Shown: positions 9,203 to 17,684 of the stretch, piece after piece
Layout: each line of letters starts with the position of its first letter
Position numbering within the stretch: the stretch's first letter is position 1
Program-made: the position numbers and the translations under genes
DNA from: Porogramme epimiltina
Taxonomy: Eukaryota; Basidiomycota; Agaricomycetes; Polyporales; Polyporaceae
Assembly (NCBI GenBank): GCA_900155495.1
Contig: FTLJ01000736.1
Coordinates: 1 to 24,465, forward strand
DNA: 24,465 bases
Direction of reading: 5' to 3'
Notes under the pieces: generated by a model
The model's database searches: none
Told to the model about the DNA's origin: nothing
What the model saw: only the letters and a program-made list of their open reading frames with translations

Positions 9203-9263
9203 CGTCAATGACCCCGTCAATGACAACGCTGAGGAGCGCAATCAACCTCGGAAAAGGCGCTTC

Positions 9264-9632
9264 TCAGGTAGATAGCTCTATCGCGTCGTTGTCCACTTCG
9301 CCGTCGAGCCTCGCGGGCGCAGCATCGCAACCTCTCATTTTACCTATCTCACCATCCCTCGGAAACACGATCACCAAAGGTCGCATCGTCGGCTCCCACT
9401 CGCAAGGCGTCCTCAATGGGATCTCCAGCCGCGCGACGTAGGTCGGGTGAGAACCCTCCGCGGGCGTAGGTCCCAGATCTTCAATCCGTTTACCGCCGTC
9501 AGCGACCAACACTAGGGCTGCGGCTCCCGTTGCCCGCGCCGCCATCGAGCGCACAGAAAAATTCTGGGGAGCTTTCGCAGGCTCGTCCAGACACCCGCGC
9601 GCGGCGCCGTGTCGGGCCTCTGCCTCACTCAT
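9264..9632 (-). CDS. Unrecognised minus-strand frame next to the element
   Basis: An open frame of 122 codons with protein-like texture in its middle: AALVLVADGGKRIED, SHPTYVARLEIPLRTPCEWE and MRPLVIVFPRDGEI. Its stop lies about 40 bp from the outer repeats of the inverted-repeat element, so a gene truncated by the insertion is possible. A donor-like GTGAGA after FPRDG could also mean a further exon. The first 30 residues look less convincing, so the start may be internal (MAARATG). Family unknown. Confidence 0.3.
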   Translation of the reverse strand: MSEAEARHGAARGCLDEPAKAPQNFSVRSMAARATGAAALVLVADGGKRIEDLGPTPAEGSHPTYVARLEIPLRTPCEWEPTMRPLVIVFPRDGEIGKMRGCDAAPARLDGEVDNDAIELST

Positions 9633-9639
9633 CCCGGCG

Positions 9640-10740
9640 CGAGAACCGCGTCAAGCGTCGGGGAGAAGTCACGAAGCACCGCCCCACTCTAAACTCGGCC
9701 TTGTAGCGCGCGCGGGGACGGCGTCGGTCCCGCTCCTGGTGGTTCTCCAGCCCTCTTGTGGGTGCCCCGCGAGACCCTAACGGCAGTGCGCTCATCATTC
9801 CAGTATGCCCGCCCTGTCCCCCCCCATATCAGACTTCGCTGATTCTCAACTTTGCGCTTTGCAGCCTGAATGTTCAATTCTGGCCAGGCGAGCAATGACG
9901 CCGACGGGCGGGGCGCCCATCCTACAACGGCTTCGCGACCACGGGAACGCGATGTGTTCCCGCTGCCAGAGCGTCCCGCAAGCACTGGCATCGGTTGCAC
10001 GCCGTGTCGCCTGGGTCTGGGTTCCATAGAACACGCACCCGCCGCTCTCCAAGCGCTGCTCCCCGACTCGTCCGGCGGAGGAAGGCGCGGGATAGTTGTG
10101 GGTGCGGGTGTGCTCGATGCCGGGACTTCGCACGCTTCAAAGTTAGGTGGGCGCCGCGGTTGGAGGCAACCCTGCGCGATGTGCGTCAAGGCCCGGGCAT
10201 CTGCGGGGGTAGGACGGCTTGCTCGGTGAGCACATTTGACGCGTTTCCTGCGCGCAAATCGGTTGTTCACTACTTTGCCTCTCTCGCGCCGCTAGTCCGT
10301 GCTGTGTCCCGCAGGCGACTCGCTATACCCGTTACCGCACCCTGCCGACATTCTCCAGCTTACTGGTGGCAGACGCCAGTCCCCAGAATGCGGATTTGTG
10401 AGCGCGTCAGCCGGAGATGCTAGCCGCCACATCTCCTGTCAGCGGGGCAGCGTACCCTGCGTCGCTAACAGAAGGAAGATTCAAGCTTCAAGGTCTGGGA
10501 ACTTTGCGGACACCGCGAAGGCTCCCCACACTAGTGCGTAAGCGTGTTCCTGCCCAGAGACTCCAGTCCGACGGGTGCTGACCCCTCCGTAGTCTCGGAT
10601 ACGAATCCTGTCGCACAACCTCAACGTATCGTTGCTGCACCGGTCGGCGGTCGGCAGCCACACGGCCCAGTCCCCGCCGAGATCCCCACTTCGGGGGGTC
10701 CAGGGCGACCGCCTCAGCCAGACCGAGCATCCCGCAATGC
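9640..10740. other. About 1.1 kb without a supported gene
   Basis: GC-rich sequence with overlapping open frames on both strands (the longest is minus 10270-9689, 193 codons). None shows motifs, splice-supported structure or consistent protein texture. No repeats matching other parts of the window were noticed. Confidence 0.45.
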
Positions 10741-10741
10741 A

Positions 10742-11155
10742 TTATGCAATAATGCAAGCTCGGAAGGCTATCGCGGCAAGCTCCCATCCACTTATTGACT
10801 TCGTCTGTCGGCGGGCCATGTGTCGCCTCGGTGACTTCCTGGTACGCGCAATTATTGAACGCCGGGGCTCGCGCACTGATTTTGCGATTGCACCGTGCCG
10901 GTGATCCAGCGCCTCCAAACCCCGTCTACATGCGGCACGGCTTGCAACGGTTCCCATCAGCCGTTGTCGTAAAGTTTGTCGCGCTTTCGCATTTTGGGAG
11001 AGGTGCGCCGCGTGATCTTCTTTAGGAGAGGTGAGAGCTGACGAAGCACTCGTACGATAGATGCGCTGAATGGCCGGATGAGTCTTTGGAAGCTGAACGC
11101 GGAGGGAAGACATTGGGGATATGATATCTGGGAGGAAGCGCCGAGGTAGCGCCAA
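10742..11155 (-). CDS. Possible small basic protein, unrecognised
   Basis: A minus-strand frame of 137 codons, with a second methionine at residue 15 (11113). The early part (MSSLRVQLPKTHPAIQRIYR, then SASSALTSPKEDHAAHLSQN) has normal protein texture. The rest is very rich in Arg, Ala and Ser and may be intron or non-coding. It is basic, with no membrane segment and no recognised domain. Called only because of its texture. Confidence 0.2.
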   Translation of the reverse strand: MALPRRFLPDIISPMSSLRVQLPKTHPAIQRIYRTSASSALTSPKEDHAAHLSQNAKARQTLRQRLMGTVASRAACRRGLEALDHRHGAIAKSVREPRRSIIARTRKSPRRHMARRQTKSISGWELAAIAFRACIIA

Positions 11156-12014
11156 GAAGACGCGTTTCCGATCCTAGCGGGAGGAAGATGCCCTCACTGA
11201 CCTAACTTCGAAGAGTCCTCTCGAAAGGATTCTACAAACTTCAGGGTTCTTCGAACACCCTGAAGGCACCCTCCCGCGGCCAGTCGTCCTCGACCAACGA
11301 CGACCCCATTCCGACCCTGAGGCCACCGGCGTCCAAGCCCCCATTCCACTCCCGTCCCACCGACATGGCACTTTCATTTCGTCCCGCCTCCCCGACACCA
11401 CTCTTCACACCGCGGTCTGACGACCGCCGATGCGCGCACACGCCTGGCAAGTGCGGGTCGCGGCCCGTCTCCGTGCTCTTATTTGCCGGCATCATCCAAT
11501 AACCACTTTTGATCCTCAGGAACAGCGCGTCGCAGTGCGCCCCTGCACGCATCACGCTCGGCTGCGTCCGCTCCTCGGGATATGCACATTTGGTAAGTGG
11601 TCGCGCGACCTGCCCCGCCCTCCGCCGCCCTCCGATCTACCGTACGCGATATCGACGGAGTTCGAACGTCGCGGTTCAGAGGGGGTGAACGTGGAGGCAT
11701 ATTGGCCGGCGCGGATGCGTGGTAGCGGGATCGCTACTCAACGCTTCGCGTTCGATGCATTGATGTACGCACCTCATTGCATCGCTCATCTGTGGACACA
11801 CCAGCTTGACGGGATCACAGAAACTATCCGCACAAAGGGTCCGGGAAGAACGAGAGCGAGGACGGACTGCGGCCGGCGTTTCATGGCCAACACCGCGCTC
11901 GCGTGCCCCTCTGCGACCTCGCAGGCACACCTGCAAGATAGGACGACGCGGCCGAAGGAGCACGGCGTTCTCGACGCATCCTCGGCCTCCGCGTCATAGC
12001 GGGGCCCGCGCAAT
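11156..12014. other. No supported gene; one long but unconvincing plus-strand frame
   Basis: A 189-codon plus-strand frame (11430-11999) is open but has random-looking composition (high Arg, Pro, Ala, His) and competes with minus-strand frames. No motif, intron pattern or repeat supports a gene. Confidence 0.4.
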
Positions 12015-12392
12015 TCACTCAGCGAAGATGACCATGCCTCCGCGCGCGGGCTGTACGTTGCTTGCGTGTTGTTGGTTGAAAACAATGACGGACGGGCCCT
12101 CGCAATACCCGCCGGATCATGCACATGCTCGACAGATACCATCGTCCGCGGCGCGCGCCGCGAGGCAGGCCGCCGTGCCACCGCGCGCGTTGTACGCGGT
12201 GCCCGCCGCGGTCGGGAGCAGGGCGAGGTCTCGGATGCGTTCTGCAGGCGTTTGGTATAGAGCTGCGCGGGGATGATCTTGAGGAGTTTCTTCGAAGCCC
12301 ATAGCACAGCGTCCAAGAATCAAGCTCTTCCCTCCGCCCCGAGGAAAAGATCGACAGTTAATTCGAATCGGAACGTCTTCCGCCGGAGGCAT
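12015..12392 (-). pseudogene. Minus-strand gene remnant with one in-frame stop
   Basis: One minus-strand frame runs from ATG 12392 to TGA at 12015-12017, broken only by TGA at 12117-12119. Before the stop it reads FEETPQDHPRAALYQTPAER and IRDLALLPTAAGTAYNARGG. After it, in the same frame, it reads SGGYCEGPSVIVFNQQHASN then VQPARGGMVIFAE. Coding texture on both sides in one phase is strong evidence for a single reading frame. The stop sits in GCATGATCC, where CGA to TGA (a CpG transition) would explain it. A small intron across the stop does not keep phase with the sites I can find. Family not recognised; it may be the 3' exon of a longer gene. Confidence 0.5.
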
Positions 12393-12778
12393 CTCTTCGT
12401 GGCGGTGCGAAGCCGCACACAGCGAGAAGGCTGGACTAGCAATTGTAAGTAAGAGTCAGCAATCGGATATACAATGAAGACTACTGACTGATAAGAAGAA
12501 GCGCCAGATACATGCGGTGGAGAGCGTAGATACGGGGAGATGAGACGAAGGCGCAGCAAACACCCGGTGATGACTAAGCGGCTCACTCCCCGAGATCATC
12601 ACAGCGGCGGCCCTTCTGTTCCTGTCAAGTTCCTGTCTAGGTCCAACGAGTGCGAACTCCAAACAAACCACCGCATCCTCCTGTACTTCCTCATTCCGTC
12701 TGAGACACTCTATGATGGTGACGAGAGTCGTTGTAGCTGTCAGCTATACTTATCGCCCACGCGGCGAGCCTGAAGGTG
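12393..12778. other. Spacer upstream of the first peptide gene
   Basis: No supported gene. It contains the divergent upstream region of the peptide gene at 12871. The GTGGAAAACG...CACCTAGACGCG block typical of the later copies is not present. Confidence 0.4.
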
Positions 12779-12785
12779 TATAAAA
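12779..12785 (+). promoter_or_regulatory. TATA box of peptide gene 1
   Basis: TATAAAA 92 bp upstream of ATG 12871. The same spacing (about 87-96 bp) is found in all nine family members. Confidence 0.7.
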
Positions 12786-12870
12786 GTGGCTGCGCAGGAG
12801 CGGAGGGCCCTCAGCAGTACGCACCTCTCGTAGTTCGTAGTCACTCGCCTTCCTCTTCGCTCTCTTCAAC

Positions 12871-13061
12871 ATGCTCGTTCTCCAGCAGCTCCGCCTCGTC
12901 CTCAGCGTCGTGCTCGCCACCGCACTCCTCACCTCTGCCGCCCCCACTTTCCCCTGCCCCCTTCACGGGTGCTACCAGGAGGACCGCCGGGCCCCCGCGG
13001 GTGAGTCAAAGTCTGGCCCTTGCATGTTGTGACCCAATGTAAACTCTCAGTCGATGCTTGA
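12871..13061 (+). CDS. Small secreted two-cysteine peptide, family member 1 (most divergent)
   Basis: Exons 12871-13000 and 13051-13061 with a 50-nt intron (GTGAGT...CTCAG), phase 1; product 46 aa. The signal peptide MLVLQQLRLVLSVVLATALL ends TSAA, and the mature part is PTFPCPLHGCYQEDRRAPA plus VDA from exon 2. There are two cysteines, C-x4-C, and the acidic end DA resembles the RADDA tail of later copies. It matches the family in the leader (ML-x-LQ-x-L), signal-peptidase context, intron position and phase. Its sequence and flanks are the most diverged of the nine and GC3 is higher. Unspliced read-through would end at 13032. Function unknown; secretion is inferred from the leader. Confidence 0.72.
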
Positions 13062-13600
13062 GGTCGTGAAACAATTGGCGGTGACAGCGTACGGCCTTTG
13101 ACGCCTTGCACGTAGGTTTCTTTTTCATTCGTGCTTTCCGGAGTCTTCTCTCGAACTTACAGACGATGTCCGAACAGGCCTTTTGGAGCGCGCTTCGGTC
13201 GGAATAACCGCCTTCCGCTGTATTGGTAGATGTGGGGTGTGGAATGCGGAATATAAACGAATGTTGCTGCTACTACTAGTAGAAAGGGGATCACGGTCCT
13301 CTAATCCGTAAACACGACAAGTAGCGCATTCTGAGTATGCATGTGTGGACTGCAAACTCCACATACCAAGCATTTTCAAGGGAAAATGTAAAGCACTCAG
13401 GGTTCCCTGTGGCACATAACGGCGTACGTCTGTGCTTCGTCTGTCTCTGTGTAGCCCAGTCCGACCGTCCTTGTGGCGGGACCCCTAAGAAGGTTATGGA
13501 ATGCGGAATGCTTCAGAGTAATTTGCGAAGAGAGGGTCGGGGACTCACAGTTCCGAATATTCGGCATGGTGAAATTGTAAGCAACTCTGAGGAGCTGCTT
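13062..13600. other. Spacer between peptide genes 1 and 2
   Basis: No supported gene. GGAATGCGGAAT occurs twice (about 13232 and 13498), perhaps from an old duplication. No leader or tail exon of the peptide family is visible here. Confidence 0.4.
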
Positions 13601-14028
13601 AGATGGCGCTGACAGGAATTCATTCAGCGATTGACAGCCATGACACGACGTCGAATAGCTCAACTTAGGGCTACGGATCAAACGCACGTTTAAATGCACG
13701 ATGTTGCGTGGTATTATGACTAACACCATTCTCCCCTCGGAGACTCGGAGAGTTGAGTGCCGGTCATCATTCTAACGGTGTCAACCGTAGTACTGCGCCC
13801 GGTGAGTCTTCTCACAGCACGGCGCTACATGTCATCTTGACACTAGTTCCACGGCATCGGTGGGCCCGGGCTTTCATGTCACCCACCAACTCGTATTGCT
13901 AGCTATTAGTTACATCTTTTCCTTGGCTGAAACTCGCGGCTTGCGCATCCCGAGGGTACCACTCCTACGGTGGCCATCGGATAGCACCCACCATACGTTT
14001 GAGCGACGAGAGCCGGGCGTGATTTCCA

Positions 14029-14036
14029 CATAAAAG
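14029..14036 (+). promoter_or_regulatory. TATA-like box of peptide gene 2
   Basis: CATAAAAG 96 bp upstream of ATG 14125. The identical octamer is at the same place in gene 3. Confidence 0.6.
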
Positions 14037-14124
14037 CAACCTCGCGGAACCTCATGGAGACACGCCAGCTCCTAGCACAAGGCCCTTCAAGCCCTCCCGC
14101 CATTTGCACTCCACGGTCTCTGCC

Positions 14125-14348
14125 ATGCTTTGTCTTCAGAAACTCACCCTCTTGATTGGGACTACCCTTGTCTCTGTAATGCTTGCTTCTGCTGCGCCGC
14201 CTCCCCTCCCGTGCCTTGGAGGAGTATGTGGGCCGAACCGTGAGTAGAAATTTGGTGACGCGCACATGTTGACTCACAATCGTCACGTTCACGCCCTTTA
14301 GAGAACCGTAATGTCGTCGAGCGAGGCACCCATGGCACTACTGTCTAA
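14125..14348 (+). CDS. Small secreted two-cysteine peptide, family member 2
   Basis: Exons 14125-14239 and 14302-14348 with a 62-nt intron (GTGAGT...TTTAG), phase 1; product 53 aa. The leader is MLCLQKLTLLIGTTLVSVML then ASAA, and the mature part is PPPLPCLGGVCGPN followed by exon 2 residues QNRNVVERGTHGTTV. The cysteine pair is C-x4-C; the third cysteine lies inside the leader. Exon 2 aligns with that of gene 3 (NVVERGTHGTT versus SVEERDVPDTA), which supports the splice model. Without splicing the frame ends at once (R-E-stop), so the intron is needed for a tail. It is the shortest exon 1 of the family (115 nt). Confidence 0.72.
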
Positions 14349-14560
14349 GATTAGTGGTGTCAGTGTGCTTAGAAGGTTTTCCCTCACTTGCCGTAAGTCA
14401 TTCCAATATTCCTATTGGGTATTTGGGAGCTTATGCAGCAGTGTGCCGAAAGGGCGTACCATTTGGAAAGCTAGGCCCTTCAATTTGGAATTTGTCTCTT
14501 TTGTCATGTATAAATGCCTAGTAGAACGTATTCAATGCAACAGCTGCGAGCCTCGGCGAC

Positions 14561-14924
14561 TTTTGGAAAGATGGATACTGTTACAAAAATGCTTCGGCTC
14601 GCCACGCCGCGCTGTGCAGAGTCCAGCTCATCCTGACGAGAACTCAGACTCAGAGGGTAGCGTGGTAATGATAGTACACTCGCTCTCAGGACCTACACAA
14701 GAACACTCGACGTGATGACGCCGACGGTCTGACTGCCGCGTACCCTTTTGAATTTGTTTGTCCCATGAGAGGTTAATACTGAGCGGATATCAAACGGCTG
14801 TTGCTGTATATTATTTGACTGGTACTGGAAGCCGTAGTGGCTGTCAGTCAAGCCACCCAACGTGTGTGCTGAAGGAGACTCCATGCAAACTATACATGTC
14901 ATGGAGCGGGAAGTCTGCACATTC
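14561..14924. other. Spacer between units 2 and 3
   Basis: No gene supported. Short frames on both strands (for example 14693-14926 minus) lack recognisable features. Confidence 0.4.
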
Positions 14925-15282
14925 ACAACCAGCCAGATGACACGACATCAAATTGCTCACTGCCTTGAGGCCACGCATTGAACGTTAAATGCGCCACTAC
15001 ATGTGTGATGCTGAGAATTTTCACAGTAAGCCGCCACTGGAGCATATCATATTGGCATTCGTGCTACGGCATCGGCGAGCTCTCAGGTCGCCTACTCAAC
15101 AGTGTTAGTCTATATGTTATACCTTTTACTTTGCTTGAACCCACGCTTAACGCCCCGCAGACACCTCTCCCGCGGTGGCCATCGGAAGGCCCCCACGGAA
15201 TGAGCAATTGTAGACCACGCGTAGCTGCCACTTTCATTCGTGGCGTGTGAATCATATATTGCAGCCAGCATCGGAGAGCCAA

Positions 15283-15290
15283 CATAAAAG
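15283..15290 (+). promoter_or_regulatory. TATA-like box of peptide gene 3
   Basis: CATAAAAG 91 bp upstream of ATG 15374. Confidence 0.6.
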
Positions 15291-15373
15291 CTGCCTCGCT
15301 CAACCTCGTAGGGTCCCAGAATCTCTCAGTATATCATTAACCTCACCATCGTCCGCACACTACGGTCGCTGTC

Positions 15374-15622
15374 ATGCTTTCTCTCCAGAAACTCTCCCTC
15401 GTTATTGGCATCACTCTTGCAGCTATGATGCTTGTCTCTGCAGCGCCGCTACGGGAGCTTCCGCCCCGGGGCGCCCCCCCCGTATGCCCTCCTCCGGGCA
15501 ACCCCCTGAGATGTATACGTTGTAAGTACAAACTCAGGGACGTGCACGGATCTGACTCACGATTCTCATGCCCACGTCCTGTAGCGGTCGAAGAGCGGGA
15601 TGTCCCTGACACTGCCTCCTGA
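15374..15622 (+). CDS. Small secreted two-cysteine peptide, family member 3
   Basis: Exons 15374-15521 and 15585-15622 with a 63-nt intron (GTAAGT...TGTAG), phase 1; product 61 aa, the longest of the nine. The leader MLSLQKLSLVIGITLAAMML ends VSAA. The mature region starts PLRELPPRGAPPVCPPPGNP and continues LRCIR, with a C-x8-C pair in a strongly proline-rich context. Exon 2 adds SVEERDVPDTAS. Read without splicing, the frame stays open to the same stop because the 63-nt intron is divisible by three and has no in-frame stop, giving an alternative 82-aa form. In this copy alone intron retention would not truncate the tail. Confidence 0.75.
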   Translation: MLSLQKLSLVIGITLAAMMLVSAAPLRELPPRGAPPVCPPPGNPLRCIRCKYKLRDVHGSDSRFSCPRPVAVEERDVPDTAS

Positions 15623-15835
15623 GAAAGACTGGCGACACCACTGTAATGCCGGAGGATTTGCCTACACTTGATGTAAGTAATCAAGCTGTCCCTTTTGTGT
15701 GTTCTTGTGCTTATACAGGACGTTAGAGGGGGCATCGCAGTTAGAAAGAGACTTTCAGACCCCATAATTTGCTTCTCGTATCATGTGTAAACGCTGTAAA
15801 TTCAATGCAACGATTGTTAGCCTCTCCGGTGGCAC

Positions 15836-16374
15836 TCGTAATAGTGGTCACGAACGATATTAGGAAAGCACTTCGTATCGTCACCTGCGGCATGTTGAAG
15901 TGCCACTCCTGCTACTTGCAATTGTGCGACATTTAACAAGGCTTTACTAAAACAAATGGTCAAATGTGGGATTTTGTCTGGCAATGAATCGATATTCTCT
16001 ACCGTAGATAGATACCATGTGCAACCAATCACCTCTTACGGTGATACGGTACCAGGTCATTGTCGCGCGCTTCAAAGCTAAAGGGGGCACCGAATAAGGG
16101 CAAACCACGAGAAGGGTTGTCACTGCGGTTTACTTACTACTCTTGGATACCACACCCACGATGTTGCCGCATGATTCCATTTAGAGCAGCGGCGCATAGT
16201 TCTATTGTGTCTATAGTGCTGCGGTGCTGCGGTGCATCCCAAGCGAGTCGGAAATAGTCAAGAGGGCTGCTCTCCTAGAGCCCTCTAGGCGATACCATTG
16301 GCCATGCTTCATGTGGACTCGGCGGAACACTATCTGTCCTGCAATTATAATCATAGAAACTGTCAACAGAAAGT
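15836..16374 (+). repeat. Upstream module of peptide gene 4
   Basis: No gene. From 16008 it carries the array's upstream module: GATAGATACCATGTG, TGTCGCGCGCTTCAAA, GGGCACCGAATAAGGGCAAA, GAGAAGGGTTGTCACTGCG, CACGATGTTGC, TGCATCCCAAGCGAGTCGGA and an ATTGG (reverse CCAAT) near 16300. The same order of blocks recurs at 16990-17300, 19010-19375 and, more diverged, 22396-22710. Confidence 0.7.
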
Positions 16375-16428
16375 GTGGAAAACGTGTTCGCACCTAGACG
16401 CCTGTTGGGGGGGGGTTCTAGTATAAAA
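16375..16428 (+). promoter_or_regulatory. Conserved promoter block and TATA box, peptide gene 4
   Basis: GTGGAAAACGTGTTCGCACC continues as TAGACGC (16375-16401), then a G-run and TATAAAA (16422-16428), 90 bp before ATG 16512. The block is shared by six genes of the array. Confidence 0.75.
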
Positions 16429-16511
16429 CCAATCTTGCTAGGATACAAAATATTCAGTACACCCCTCACTAGCACACTCGCCGTTGTCTGCCCTCAGCCC
16501 CAGTAATCACC

Positions 16512-16732
16512 ATGCTAGCTCTGCAGAAGCCTCACCTCATCGCGGGTGTCTTCATTGCTATTGCAATGCTCTTCTCTACCGCGGCCGCAATCGTGATACA
16601 TCCCGACGTCGTATGCCAACGCGCCCAGGGTTGCACTCCACGTGAGTACATAGACAATATCCTGAGACCAGTACCTTCGTAAGACCAACCGACATATTGA
16701 CCACAAACATTTCAGCGCCGCCCCCGGGCTGA
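16512..16732 (+). CDS. Small secreted two-cysteine peptide, family member 4 (tail out of frame)
   Basis: Exons 16512-16641 and 16716-16732 with a 74-nt intron (GTGAGT...TTCAG), phase 1; product 48 aa. The leader is MLALQKPHLIAGVFIAIAML then FSTAAA, with a proline replacing the usual leucine at residue 7. The mature part is IVIHPDVVCQRAQGCTP with C-x5-C, then PPPPG. The DNA of the conserved tail (CGG GCT GAA GAC GCC TGA) is present in exon 2 but in another phase, because exon 2 is 5 nt shorter before it than in gene 7. The RAEDA tail is therefore lost, and this copy may be degenerating. Intron retention would give a tail REYIDNILRPVPS. Confidence 0.65.
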
Positions 16733-16985
16733 AGACGCCTGAACGACGCATGTCTGGAAGCTTGGCCCTCTCTATGTGAGTGCCCCTGTCGCTTGAAATT
16801 GCATTGCCTCTGAAGGATTCGGAGTTATAGTTTGGGACAGGGCACATGCGGCTCCAGCTATGGCACCGCCGTCTAACGAGTTGCCAACCTTCGTCAACAA
16901 ACCTGAATATCAGATATGTTTATATGATGCTGTAGAACATCGTCGTCGCGTGATATCGGACCTATGGTGTTGAAGAGTGAGCCTG
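16733..16985 (+). repeat. Downstream module of peptide gene 4
   Basis: Shares with 17685-17945, 19764-20003 and 23065-23305 the blocks CTCTATGTGAGTGCCCCTGT, CCTCTGAAGGATT, ATAGTTTGTGTCAGGGCAC, AACCTGAATATCAGATAT, GATGATGTAGAACAT, and CCTATGGTGTTGAAGAGTGA at the end. It may hold the 3' UTR and terminator of each gene. Confidence 0.65.
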
Positions 16986-17310
16986 AGGGCGTTGTCGCGC
17001 GCTTCAAATCTAAGAGGGGTACCGAATAAGGGCAAACCACGACAAGGGTTGTCACTGCACTTACTCACTCTTGGGTACCACACACACGATGTTGCTGTGT
17101 GATGACATTTAGAGCAGCGGCCCATAATTAGATTGTACTTGCGGTGCTGCGGTGCTGTGGTGCATCCCGAGCGAGTCGAAAATAGGCAAGCAAGTTGCTC
17201 TCCTAGAGCCTTCTCGGCGATGCCATTGGCCGTATTTCGCGTGGGTACCGCCAGACATTATCTGCCCTGTGATGATAGTTATAGAACTTGTCAACAGTGC
17301 GTAGAGACCG
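16986..17310 (+). repeat. Upstream module of peptide gene 5
   Basis: Begins directly after the downstream module of gene 4, with TTGTCGCGCGCTTCAAATCT and the same block order as 16061-16374. This shows that the repeat unit is one gene with both flanks (about 0.93 kb). Confidence 0.7.
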
Positions 17311-17356
17311 AGGAGAACGCGTTTGTACCCAGACGCGTTGGAGGCCTAGTATAAAA
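17311..17356 (+). promoter_or_regulatory. Conserved promoter block and TATA box, peptide gene 5
   Basis: GGAGAACGCGTTTGTACCCA then GACGCG, a diverged version of the block, followed by TATAAAA at 17350-17356, 87 bp before ATG 17437. Confidence 0.65.
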
Positions 17357-17436
17357 TCGGTTTCGCTTGGACACAAGGCAGTCAGTACGACCTTCACTCA
17401 CACTCACCATTCTTTGCATTCAACCCTAGTCACACC

Positions 17437-17684
17437 ATGCTCGCTCTCCAGAAGCTTCGCCTCATCGCGGGTGTCCTCATTGCTACCGCAATGCTCTTCC
17501 CCACCGCGGTCATGGCCATAGTCCCTCCTTCCGCCCATATTCCTATCCCATGCCTAGGCGACATAAGGTGCCCAAATAGTGAGTAAATAACCTAGGACCT
17601 CGGCTGTATCAGTAGTCTTGTGATATCAACCAAGTGACCATGGACCTTTCAGTACACAGGTCTCTTCGTGCCGACGATGCCTAG
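17437..17684 (+). CDS. Small secreted two-cysteine peptide, family member 5
   Basis: Exons 17437-17578 and 17653-17684 with a 74-nt intron (GTGAGT...TTCAG), phase 1; product 57 aa. The leader MLALQKLRLIAGVLIATAML continues FPTAVMA. The mature region is IVPPSAHIPIPCLGDIRCPN with C-x5-C, and exon 2 encodes IHRSLRADDA, the full conserved acidic tail. A second acceptor-like CAG at 17657-17659 would shift the frame, so the first AG is preferred. Without splicing the frame stops after S-E. It has the best-kept architecture of the array and is presumed functional. Confidence 0.78.

Larger units (their letters stand above)
7915..9232. mobile_element. DNA element with inverted GTCAATGAC-type terminal arrays
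   Basis: Both ends are built from repeated GTCA/TGAC units (GGTCATTGACGG, GTCAATGACC and variants). GGTCAGTCAATAAGTCAATG at 7926-7945 recurs perfectly in inverted orientation at 9183-9202, giving a 20-bp inverted repeat about 1.25 kb apart. Extra units lie inside the left arm (7950-8010) and both inside (9140-9180) and outside (9203-9224) the right one. Such subterminal arrays are typical of cut-and-paste DNA transposons and their non-autonomous derivatives. No transposase motif is seen inside and the exact ends and target-site duplication could not be fixed, so family assignment is left open. Confidence 0.65.
13605..14560 (+). repeat. Peptide-gene unit 2, duplicated as 14925-15835
   Basis: Shared blocks with the next unit include GACACGACGTCGAAT/GACACGACATCAAAT near the left end, GTGGCCATCGGA and CATAAAAGC upstream of the gene, the gene itself, and TTCAATGCAAC followed by GCCTC downstream. 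The unit is about 1.25 kb by start-codon spacing (14125 to 15374). Confidence 0.65.
14925..15835 (+). repeat. Peptide-gene unit 3, duplicate of 13605-14560
   Basis: See the matching blocks listed for unit 2. Its right flank (15925-16060) also matches sequence upstream of later genes (18930-19055 and 22320-22445), linking the two sub-arrays into one family. Confidence 0.65.

Noticed and set aside
7926..9224. CRISPR-like interpretation of the GTCAATGAC arrays
   Set aside because: Units are short, palindromic, irregularly spaced and inverted at the two ends, with no regular spacers; this fits transposon termini.
9689..10270. 193-codon minus-strand frame
   Set aside because: Competes with long frames in other phases on both strands; composition-driven, no motif or splice support.
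11430..11999. 189-codon plus-strand frame
   Set aside because: Arg/Pro/Ala/His-rich with no domain, and no coding texture when compared with the other strand.
11786..12316. 176-codon minus-strand frame overlapping the remnant at 12015-12392
   Set aside because: The frame one base over gives better protein texture on both sides of its single stop, so this longer frame is taken as a shadow.
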